Source of the DNA: Chloroflexi bacterium GWB2_54_36
GTDB lineage: Bacteria > Chloroflexota > Anaerolineae > Anaerolineales > Anaerolineaceae
Length of the DNA stretch: 40,121 bases
NCBI GenBank assembly: GCA_001796355.1
Contig: MGMG01000001.1
Span: 1-40,121 of the forward strand
Direction of reading: 5' to 3'
In this document: positions 1 through 7,111 of the stretch, piece by piece
Layout of the letters: every line of letters starts with the position of its first letter
How positions within the stretch are numbered: position 1 is the stretch's first letter
Notes under the pieces: generated by a model
Databases searched by the model: none
The model's input: the letters and a program-made list of their open reading frames with translations, nothing else
Told to the model about the DNA's origin: nothing
Program-made: the position numbers and the translations under genes

Positions 1-1
1 T

Positions 2-112
2 GTCGAGCAGGGCGACCACAAGAACTTGCTGCAGGCCGGCGGGTTCTACGCCGAGCTGTATAACAGCCAGTTCGAACCAGAGGCAGCGGCAGCGGTGGCG
101 CGGGCGGCCTGA
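2..112 (+). CDS. ABC exporter ATP-binding protein, 3' end only
   Basis: Only the last 36 codons are in the window. The visible peptide reads VEQGDHKNLLQAGGFYAELY and ends in an Ala-rich tail before TGA. The pattern 'VEQG-H-LL--GG-YA-LY' is the typical C-terminal end of the nucleotide-binding domain of lipid/multidrug ABC exporters of the MsbA/LmrA type, just after the H-loop. Substrate and partner cannot be told. The last codons lie inside a repeat that recurs at 351-440, so the present stop codon may have been supplied by the repeat. Confidence 0.8.
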   Translation, partial: VEQGDHKNLLQAGGFYAELYNSQFEPEAAAAVARAA

Positions 113-184
113 AAGCCATCCTGTACCGGTAGGGGCGGGTCGCGACCCGCCCGAGCATGAGAGCCCCTCACCTTTCCTCTCCCC
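94..184. repeat. Direct repeat copy 1 with REP-like palindrome
   Basis: About 90 bp that recurs at 351-440 with few differences. It includes the 3' codons and stop of the ABC exporter gene, the phrase CTGAAAGCCATCCTGTACCG, a perfect 20-bp palindrome at 133-152 (GGGCGGGTCGCGACCCGCCC) and a CCTCTCCCC tail. The tail's inverted partner GGGGAGAGG follows at 201-209. It looks like a non-autonomous REP/MITE-like intergenic repeat. Confidence 0.75.
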
Positions 185-350
185 ATGCGGGTTTTACCTT
201 GGGGAGAGGAGCTATTTTCGCCCAGGTTTGTCGTTGCTGGGGTCAGATCTCCCACCTACACCCACCGGGCACTCTGCGAGTGCGGGCAAAGTGCTCTGTG
301 AGTGACCTGCCCCAGCCAGCTTCGGTCGGACGCTCACAGAGCGCCTTTTG

Positions 351-440
351 GGTAGCGCGTGCGGTCTGAAAGCCATCCTGTACCGTAGGGGCGGGTCGGG
401 ACCCGCCCGAGCATAGGAGCCCCTCACCTAGCCTCTCCCC
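351..440. repeat. Direct repeat copy 2 with REP-like palindrome
   Basis: Second copy of the 94-184 element, in the same orientation about 257 bp downstream. Its palindromic core is at 389-408 (GGGCGGGT, CGGG loop, ACCCGCCC). The CCTCTCCCC end continues into a hairpin at 432-462, where CCTCTCCCCAAG pairs with CTTGAGGAGAGG with one mismatch. The DNA between the copies (185-350) carries CACTCTGCGAGTG / CTCACAGAGCGC segments related to repeats near 17505 and 28270. Confidence 0.75.
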
Positions 441-582
441 AAGAAAAAATCTTGAGGAGAGGAATATTATTGAGTCATCTGGACACCTCTACGGATGCTC
501 GCTAAACATCCTTCGGTCGTTAAACGGGTGAGACCTTCGGTCGGGCAGCGCGCTCGGTCATGAGACCGCCACGATCGCGTTG

Positions 583-610
583 TTGACAAACAGAAAATAA
601 TTTCTATAAT
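583..610 (+). promoter_or_regulatory. Consensus sigma70 promoter
   Basis: TTGACA (583-588) and TATAAT (605-610) are both exact consensus hexamers, 16 bp apart. Transcription would start near 617. The first gene downstream begins at 1024, so the transcript would have a leader of about 400 nt holding several hairpins, or would be a separate small RNA. Confidence 0.6.
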
Positions 611-675
611 ATGACTATCTACTCTCGTACATTAATAACCTATCTTTATCGGTGGCTTGTTTTGACTCCTCTGAA

Positions 676-811
676 GGTATTCGTTTTTAATTTTTTTTCA
701 AAACGAATACGAATACCCAAAACCACCATATGTGCCTAGGTTTGCAAAATCGACCGCCACGGGTGTGCCCAAAACCGCTATTCGTTTTATTCGTTTTGGA
801 AACGAATAGCG
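676..811. other. Two AT-rich inverted repeats sharing a CGAAT core
   Basis: GTATTCGTTTT (677-687) pairs with AAAACGAATAC (700-710) around an AT-rich loop. CGCTATTCGTTT (776-787) pairs exactly with AAACGAATAGCG (800-811). Both arms share ATTCGTTT/AAACGAAT, so they may be tandem operators or RNA hairpins in the leader from the 583-610 promoter. They could also be another intergenic repeat. No open reading frame here looks real. Confidence 0.5.
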
Positions 812-848
812 CCACATCTTCGACCTTGTACCATGCCAATAACAGGGC

Positions 849-867
849 GGGCGCGCACTGCGCGCCC
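849..867. repeat. REP-like GC palindrome, inverted copy
   Basis: GGGCGCGC-ACT-GCGCGCCC forms a perfect 8-bp stem. It is followed by CCTAC, the reverse complement of the GTAGG that precedes the palindromes at 133-152 and 389-408. It therefore looks like an inverted member of the same GTAGGGGCG-type family. Confidence 0.5.
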
Positions 868-939
868 CTACTGCCGCTGCGCGGGTGGAAGATCGGGGCG
901 ATCCATAGAGAATTCAAAAAGTTTGAAAACTCGTTCCAA

Positions 940-967
940 TTGACTTAATCCTTTCAGGCTATATACT
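940..967 (+). promoter_or_regulatory. Probable promoter of the beta-helix gene
   Basis: TTGACT (940-945) and TATACT (962-967) are separated by 16 bp. The predicted start near 974 gives a leader of about 50 nt before the ATG at 1024, which has AAGGGG (1013-1018) as ribosome binding site. This is the more natural promoter for the large secreted protein. Confidence 0.5.
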
Positions 968-1023
968 TTATTAAGGGAGTAAGTTCGATTTCGGTTAGGA
1001 TTTCCAAAAAGTAAGGGGTCAAA

Positions 1024-4000
1024 ATGATCATTAAATCGGCACGCAGCTTTATTGTCGCAATTATTTGTCTGGTTTTACTTTTTTCCTTCGTCAACCTTCA
1101 AACCGCTCAGGCCGCCCCAGAGCCGCAAACATTACAGGCGACAGTGGTGCCGGTCACCGGCAATATTATTTCCGATACGACCTGGTTCGCGGGCAATGTG
1201 TACTATCTCCTGACGGATGTGGAAGTGGTAACGGGCGTGACCCTCACCATCCAGGGCGGCGCGATTGTGAAATTCTTGGTGCCGTTCGACCCGGCAACCA
1301 TGGCGTTAACGGGTTTGACGGTCAACGGCGCCCTGGCCTTCACCGGCATATCAGCAGATAGCCGCGTCATCTTCACCTCCGGGCGGGACGATACCAACGG
1401 CGGCGACTCCAACGCGGATGGGGCACAAACCCTGCCGGCAGCGGGGGACTGGGACTTCGTCCGTTTGATGAAGTGGGCGGACACGGATCCGGCTTATGAA
1501 TTCTTGAATATCCGTTATAGCAAGGATGGGTTGAATTTTCATAACACCACCAACGCCGTCACCCCGCCGGATCCTGAGTTCAGGAACAACATTTTTGCGG
1601 AAAATACCTGCGGGCTGACCCTCTCTCTGACTGCCAACGGCTCGGTCAACGGCAACGTTCACAACAACACCTTCACTCAGAACAAGTACGGCTTTTGCAC
1701 CAAACGCACCTCGGGGCTTGGGCAAATCCTGCCTACCCTCAACAATAACACCTTCAACAACAATACCATCCTGCCGATTTATTTGTTCGGCACCTCTTAT
1801 CCAATCTATGGGGTGGATACTAATAGTAATATATTCTCCGGCTATATCCAGGCAGGCGATAAGCTTGGTATCGGGCTTGGCGGGGTATTCAACGGCAGCG
1901 GGGAGTTGACGATCGTCAACGGCATGCCGTTTGTGCTGGTCGCGCCCATGGAGGTGAGCGGGGCCGGGGTCAACCTGACCGTGCCGGCCGGGGCGGTGTT
2001 CAAAGGCTTTACCCGCGCTGAAATCCCAAAGCTGACCGATCCGCTGGCAGGTTTGAAAGTAACGGCGGGTATCACCTTCAATTCATCCGAGGCGGAGCCG
2101 GTCATTTTCACCTCCTACCGCGATGATGATGTGGGCGGGGATACCAACGGCGACGATCTCAATTCCGAGCCGCTTGCCGGAGACTGGGCGGGGGTGCATT
2201 TTGTCGACTCGCGCACCCCGGGTGATGCGAACTATACGTTCCAATATCTCAGCTTCCGCTATGCGGTCAACGGCCTGTTGTATGAGGCCACGACGACCGG
2301 CGGAGGCGCGCGCATGCCGGTCATCCAAAATGACACCTTCATCGGCAATCTCAACGGCCTGCGGTTCAAGGCGGTATCCAACAACGCCAATTCCCGTATC
2401 GAGCCGCAGATTAACAATAACAGCTTTACCAATCACGGCATTATTCCGGCGAACAAAGACCAAAGAGAACCGGGCGTGCCGATTATGCTGGAAAACACAG
2501 TTTCGCCTTCCTACTCGAATAACACCTTCAGCGGCAACCTGCACCCGGCGATAGGCCTGACCGGCCGGTGGCGCTCGAGTGCCGTTTTGTCTCTTGTGCC
2601 GGGCCAGGGATTACCCGCGCTACCGTATCTGGTTCACGGCGAAATGTGGTTCGGCGACGCGAACATTTCCGGCGGCGTGGATAACTCCGCCGTGTTGACC
2701 ATCCCGCAGGGAACGGTCATCAAGTTCTTCGTCAATAACTTCGACCGCAACGTCCGCTCGCGGCTGGTGGCAGCCGCCCGCCTGGCATTGGCAAGCGGCG
2801 TTGGAACGGACCCGATTGTTTTCACCTCGTATTACGATGCCGCTTACGGCGGCAATACGGATGGGGATGACGGTATTGGCCCGGCGCTGAAAGACTGGGG
2901 CGACGTATTAATCCGCCACCCGCAGACCGACATGATCAACACGGTATTCCGGTATGGCGACAAAGCGTTGCATGTGGAAAACAAGAGCACCACGCTGGAT
3001 GCCTTCTTCGACGGAGTCATCAGCAATTCGCTGTTCGATCATAATGAATACGGGCTGTACCTGGATATTCAGGCTACCAACGATATCACCAGCCTGATCA
3101 GCGCAAACCAATTCCAATACAATACGTTCGGTCTGGGAACTTTTGCCAAGGATACGTTGAATGTCACCACCAAGGCCACCGGGGTATCCAGGCCGACCAT
3201 CATCGGAAACACGTTTACCGGAAACACCTTATTCCCGATTTACCTGAACGGATCCGCCACGCTGGAGTTTTTTGCAACATCCAACGTGTTCACTGGCAAC
3301 CTGCACACCGCGATTGCCTTGGGCGGCTACTTCGGCGCGGTCAGCGCTGACCCGGGATTTGCTATTGTCCTGCCAAAGGTTATGGAAGGACCTGTCTCGC
3401 CTAAAAGTCTGGTACACGTCCCCTATGTGGTCTGGGAGCGCACCAATTTTGACTGGTATACCCCGACCGAACTTGCGGGCGGCGTGGTGGTCAAATTTAA
3501 CACCGGCAAAGATATTAATTTCTACGGTAAGTTAACCATGCTGACCACCCCACTGGCAACCAATATGTTCACTTCTTACCGGGATGACGCTCCGGACGCC
3601 AACGGCGACACCAACGGCACCCCGGCGCCCAATCCCGCGCCGGCGCAAGGCGATTGGCTTGGGCTGTATTTGTATAACAGAAATACCATTGATTTCAGCT
3701 ATTCGACGATCCGCTATTCGGATCAGGGACTGGTGATCTACCAGAAAAACACCGACCCGGCGCCGGGGACGATTAATTTCCCCATCTCCTCTAACACGTT
3801 TACCCTGAATAAAAACGGTCTGACCTTCTATATCGGGTCGAACCTGGACATCACGTCCACCGTGGACAGCAATATTTTCGTCGAAAACAATTTTGGTTTC
3901 CACTCGTTTACCAACCCGGCGACGAATATCCCGCACTGCGGCACGGCGAACCCCAACTTTACCAACAACAATTTCAGCCTGCACAGCGAGTTTCCGATCT

Positions 4001-6516
4001 ATTTGCAGGGGTCGGCCAACCCTAATTACAACGTCGATACGCCCGACAGCAACAACTTCTGGGATAACACTCACCCTGCCATTGCGGTTGGCGGCGTCTG
4101 GTGCCGCGACGCAACCTGGACTAAAGTTTACGATACGACTTTTGCGCAGGATATGCCGTATGTGGTGAAGGAAACGCTCACGCAGGAAGTTGGCGTATAT
4201 GGCACCCCAACCATCACCCTGCCGGCCAGCCTGATCGTCAAATTTATGACGAACCCGTACATCTATGCCTATGGCTACTTGGAATTGCTTTCCTCGCCGG
4301 GCAATGAAATCGTCTTTACGGCTTATTCGGATGATGCGTACGGCGGGGATATCGATAATAATGGCGCACCGCCGGCTGCCATTAGCCGCAGCGCCTGGAA
4401 GACGGTCTGGTTGTTCGATGTGCCCGGCAAGTTCAATGATATCCATGACCTGAAGGTCCTTTACTCGACCGCCGGTCTGGGGCTGTACTATGACGGGCCA
4501 ATCAATACCCAGACGGCAACGATCGTGCGCCGCAGCGAGTTCACCGACAGTCATGCGGGCATCGCCCTGGTGATCGGCTGGCGCCAGGTCGGACAGGTAA
4601 TCTACGGCGGCGAAGGCAACGTCAATGCGTCCATCCAAGGCAATCACTTCCACGACAGTAATTACGGTATTTTGACGGTTGTCCACGACAAAGCCACGGG
4701 GATCGTCAATCCGGTGCTCGAAAACAATACCTTTACAAATATTGCAAACTACCCGATCTTCCTGGGCGGGACGTCGGAGTTCTCCTTCGTCGGCCTGAAC
4801 CAGATCGCAGCGGGTACTACCCTGGATGCGGCAAATTCAGCCCCGGCGGACAGCAGCGGGGAGGAACTTGCGCTTGGCGGCTTCGACCTGCCGGGTAACC
4901 AGGCGCTGCTGGAAAGCATTCAACCCGGAACAGTCGGGCTGGACGCGGTCAGCAGCCCGCAGGCCAACCTGACCGCCGCGCCAAACCTGTACCCGGCGAT
5001 CGGCATGGCGGGTTCATGGAATAATGCAGTCGAACTGGTACAAATCGACGGGGTGCCGTACGCAGTCACCGGGAACTTCCCGCTGACGATTACGGCCAAC
5101 AACATCAACTTCAAACCGGCGGATAATGTCACCATCGGGTTTGTCAATGCTGCTGTCGCAGCGGTCGCGGTCCCGGCTGAAACGATCTTCAAGTTCAGTA
5201 AAGACCGGATTATGACCGTCAAGGGGACGTTAAACCTGCTGTCTACCGATTCCCAACCGGTGATCTTCACCTCGATCAAAGATGATGCAGCGGCTGGCGA
5301 CACCAACCGGGATGGCACAGCCACGCGCCCGGCGAAAGCAGATTGGGGGGAAGTGCGCCTGGCTGCCTCGAACAATTTCCACAATGCAGTGGTGCGCTAT
5401 GCCGTCAAGGGGCTGCATATCTACTTCGACGGGGCGATCAACCTGAATAATAACTCGACGGTCAACCACAGCACCTTCATGGAGAACACCATGGGGATCA
5501 GTTTTAGCGCGCTGGACAACGGCGATATTTTGGCCACTATCCAGGATTCCACTTTCAACCTGAACACCATACATATCCAGGGCAATAACAGTAACGTCGG
5601 GAAAACCGGACACCTGTGCGTCGATGCGCACAATAATGACCTGTTTGGCAGCAGTACCCTCCAGAACGGCATCGAGAACAACAACCTCAACGGCGTCTCG
5701 CCGGACCTGGTGGATTGTCCCAGTCCGGTGGCGTTCGATGCCACTCTCAATTACTGGGGGGATGCGAGCGGGCCGTATCACCCAACCCTCAACGCGGACG
5801 GGCTTGGCAGCCGTGTCAGCGACCGAGTATTATTCGACCCGTGGCTGGCGAGCGCGGTCTTCCCGCCTGCCACGTATTCCATCAGCGGGCGAATCACCAA
5901 GGACTCCGCCATTGGAGATGGACTGCCGGGTGTGCTGGTGATGCTGCAAGGGGAAGTCCCGGATGACACGACTGCCATCACCGACGCCAACGGCTATTAC
6001 AGCTTCAGCGGGCTGCTGAACGGGACCTACGTGGTTTCACCGGTGCTGGCTGGATACCTGTTCTCTCCGCCTTCGCTGACTGTGAACTTGGCTGGCTCCG
6101 ATGCGCTAGACGTCAAATTCATTGCCACCATCAGCCCGGCCGAGGTGGGTTTCTCGGTCAACAGCCTGGATGTGCTGCGCCCGACCACATCCGTGAAAAA
6201 GTATTGCAGCTTTACCGTGACGATGGACAAGGCGCTTGGACCGGGAAAATCGGCCACGGTGGATTTCGCCACGGTGGATGGTACGGCGCTTGCCAACGTG
6301 GACTACATCGCCAGAACGGGAAAGCTGACCTTCTTATCCGGCCAGAGCCTGACGCAGCAGGTCAATGTCGAATTGAAGCTGAGCGACCTCGATGATCCCA
6401 CTGAATTTTTCTCGCTCACGCTGAAGAATCCGACCAATGCTTACCTGTTGGTATCCAATGGCACCTGCACGCTCAGCACCGCGAAGCAAGTTTATTTGCC
6501 GATGATCAACAAATAA
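1024..6516 (+). CDS. Giant secreted parallel beta-helix protein
   Basis: This 1830-residue protein starts with a signal peptide (charged MIIKSARS, hydrophobic core, AQA cleavage site near residue 31). The body is Asn/Thr/Gly-rich with many 'N-FTGN/NN-F' rungs typical of right-handed parallel beta-helix (pectin-lyase-like) folds. Six large units each carry a motif like VIFTSYRDD--GGDTNGD--DW near residues 115, 360, 598, 847, 1096 and 1413. Spacing is about 240-250 residues, with an insertion before the last unit. The Asp/Asn-rich GGDTNGD loops resemble calcium-binding loops. A carboxypeptidase-regulatory-like beta domain (about 1618-1690) and a Calx-beta-like domain (about 1700-1815) follow. 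The protein ends VYLPMINK, like many Chloroflexota exported proteins. Adhesion or polysaccharide binding is plausible; no catalytic residues can be named. It appears monocistronic. Confidence 0.85.
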   Translation: MIIKSARSFIVAIICLVLLFSFVNLQTAQAAPEPQTLQATVVPVTGNIISDTTWFAGNVYYLLTDVEVVTGVTLTIQGGAIVKFLVPFDPATMALTGLTVNGALAFTGISADSRVIFTSGRDDTNGGDSNADGAQTLPAAGDWDFVRLMKWADTDPAYEFLNIRYSKDGLNFHNTTNAVTPPDPEFRNNIFAENTCGLTLSLTANGSVNGNVHNNTFTQNKYGFCTKRTSGLGQILPTLNNNTFNNNTILPIYLFGTSYPIYGVDTNSNIFSGYIQAGDKLGIGLGGVFNGSGELTIVNGMPFVLVAPMEVSGAGVNLTVPAGAVFKGFTRAEIPKLTDPLAGLKVTAGITFNSSEAEPVIFTSYRDDDVGGDTNGDDLNSEPLAGDWAGVHFVDSRTPGDANYTFQYLSFRYAVNGLLYEATTTGGGARMPVIQNDTFIGNLNGLRFKAVSNNANSRIEPQINNNSFTNHGIIPANKDQREPGVPIMLENTVSPSYSNNTFSGNLHPAIGLTGRWRSSAVLSLVPGQGLPALPYLVHGEMWFGDANISGGVDNSAVLTIPQGTVIKFFVNNFDRNVRSRLVAAARLALASGVGTDPIVFTSYYDAAYGGNTDGDDGIGPALKDWGDVLIRHPQTDMINTVFRYGDKALHVENKSTTLDAFFDGVISNSLFDHNEYGLYLDIQATNDITSLISANQFQYNTFGLGTFAKDTLNVTTKATGVSRPTIIGNTFTGNTLFPIYLNGSATLEFFATSNVFTGNLHTAIALGGYFGAVSADPGFAIVLPKVMEGPVSPKSLVHVPYVVWERTNFDWYTPTELAGGVVVKFNTGKDINFYGKLTMLTTPLATNMFTSYRDDAPDANGDTNGTPAPNPAPAQGDWLGLYLYNRNTIDFSYSTIRYSDQGLVIYQKNTDPAPGTINFPISSNTFTLNKNGLTFYIGSNLDITSTVDSNIFVENNFGFHSFTNPATNIPHCGTANPNFTNNNFSLHSEFPIYLQGSANPNYNVDTPDSNNFWDNTHPAIAVGGVWCRDATWTKVYDTTFAQDMPYVVKETLTQEVGVYGTPTITLPASLIVKFMTNPYIYAYGYLELLSSPGNEIVFTAYSDDAYGGDIDNNGAPPAAISRSAWKTVWLFDVPGKFNDIHDLKVLYSTAGLGLYYDGPINTQTATIVRRSEFTDSHAGIALVIGWRQVGQVIYGGEGNVNASIQGNHFHDSNYGILTVVHDKATGIVNPVLENNTFTNIANYPIFLGGTSEFSFVGLNQIAAGTTLDAANSAPADSSGEELALGGFDLPGNQALLESIQPGTVGLDAVSSPQANLTAAPNLYPAIGMAGSWNNAVELVQIDGVPYAVTGNFPLTITANNINFKPADNVTIGFVNAAVAAVAVPAETIFKFSKDRIMTVKGTLNLLSTDSQPVIFTSIKDDAAAGDTNRDGTATRPAKADWGEVRLAASNNFHNAVVRYAVKGLHIYFDGAINLNNNSTVNHSTFMENTMGISFSALDNGDILATIQDSTFNLNTIHIQGNNSNVGKTGHLCVDAHNNDLFGSSTLQNGIENNNLNGVSPDLVDCPSPVAFDATLNYWGDASGPYHPTLNADGLGSRVSDRVLFDPWLASAVFPPATYSISGRITKDSAIGDGLPGVLVMLQGEVPDDTTAITDANGYYSFSGLLNGTYVVSPVLAGYLFSPPSLTVNLAGSDALDVKFIATISPAEVGFSVNSLDVLRPTTSVKKYCSFTVTMDKALGPGKSATVDFATVDGTALANVDYIARTGKLTFLSGQSLTQQVNVELKLSDLDDPTEFFSLTLKNPTNAYLLVSNGTCTLSTAKQVYLPMINK

Positions 6517-6682
6517 AGCGAATCGCGATGGAAGGCTGGTGAAGGGTGACGGGGCATTCAGGTTTGAAAACCCTTGGTCCCTTTGATCGGCCAATGGCAA
6601 AGCCGGCGGGAGACCGTTTGCTGCCCACAGAGTGCCGTGCGGCGGACGGGTGGGCGACGTGCCAATTTCACCCCGCAATATA

Positions 6683-6697
6683 TGATAAAATTTATCA
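6683..6697. promoter_or_regulatory. Palindromic operator-like site
   Basis: TGATAAA-A-TTTATCA is a perfect 7+1+7 palindrome, 46 bp before the ATG at 6743. It sits in the 226-bp gap after the beta-helix gene, where a promoter for the small secreted protein is expected. The binding factor is unknown. It could also be part of an AT-rich promoter. Confidence 0.45.
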
Positions 6698-6742
6698 TCA
6701 AATACTCGTAACCTGCGGTTTACCGGTAAAGGAGCATCTAAA

Positions 6743-6991
6743 ATGAAGAAAATATTACTGACCCTGTTGATAGCCCTGGCGCTGTCCATGACACTGGCTT
6801 CTTCGGTGTTGGCAGCCGGACAAGCGCCGTCGGCCTGCCCGCCCAATTATGAACTGCATGCGGTTGGCGATCACCTGGATCACCCCGATCACCATATTGG
6901 CGTGGCGGTTGACCTGAACGGCAACGGCTTTTTATGTATGTTGCCGCTAGCGAACGGGCTGCACGTGCATGTTGACGATGTAATCCCATAG
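6743..6991 (+). CDS. Small secreted His-rich protein
   Basis: This 82-residue protein has a clear signal peptide (MKKILLTLLIALALSM through VLA, cleavage near residue 25). The mature part of about 57 residues has two cysteines (in SACPPNY and GFLCML), a cluster of histidines (ELHAVGDHLDHPDHHIG), an Excalibur/EF-hand-like DLNGNGFLC loop, and a conserved-looking end LHVHVDDVIP. The start is supported by AAAGGAG 8 nt upstream. I know of similar small exported proteins ending LHVHVDN-IP, but no assigned function. Its position before a copper ATPase gene and its His content suggest metal binding, which is an inference. Confidence 0.7.
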   Translation: MKKILLTLLIALALSMTLASSVLAAGQAPSACPPNYELHAVGDHLDHPDHHIGVAVDLNGNGFLCMLPLANGLHVHVDDVIP

Positions 6992-7016
6992 GACCCGATT
7001 TTTCACAGCACCGATA

Positions 7017-7050
7017 TGCGCTCCGCAGCCCACAAGGTCTGCGGAGTGCA
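7017..7050 (+). terminator. Hairpin, probable terminator
   Basis: TGCGCTCCGCAG (7017-7028) pairs with CTGCGGAGTGCA (7039-7050), 12 bp with one G-T pair, followed by TTATTATA. It lies between the small secreted protein gene and the copper ATPase gene. The T-run is broken, so termination may be only partial. Confidence 0.5.
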
Positions 7051-7111
7051 TTATTATAGAGAGGTTGGATTGACTAATAGTTCTTGAGCAGACCTTGTGA
7101 AAGGATCAGCT

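Noticed and set aside
687-948. Short open frames on both strands in the 5' non-coding region
   Set aside because: They consist of inverted repeats and GC palindromes, lack ribosome sites and look like no protein.
3532-4686. A 384-codon open frame on the minus strand inside the beta-helix gene
   Set aside because: It is antisense to a gene with clear domains, has no recognisable motif or ribosome site, and its V/I/R-rich composition is typical of shadow frames in GC-rich DNA.
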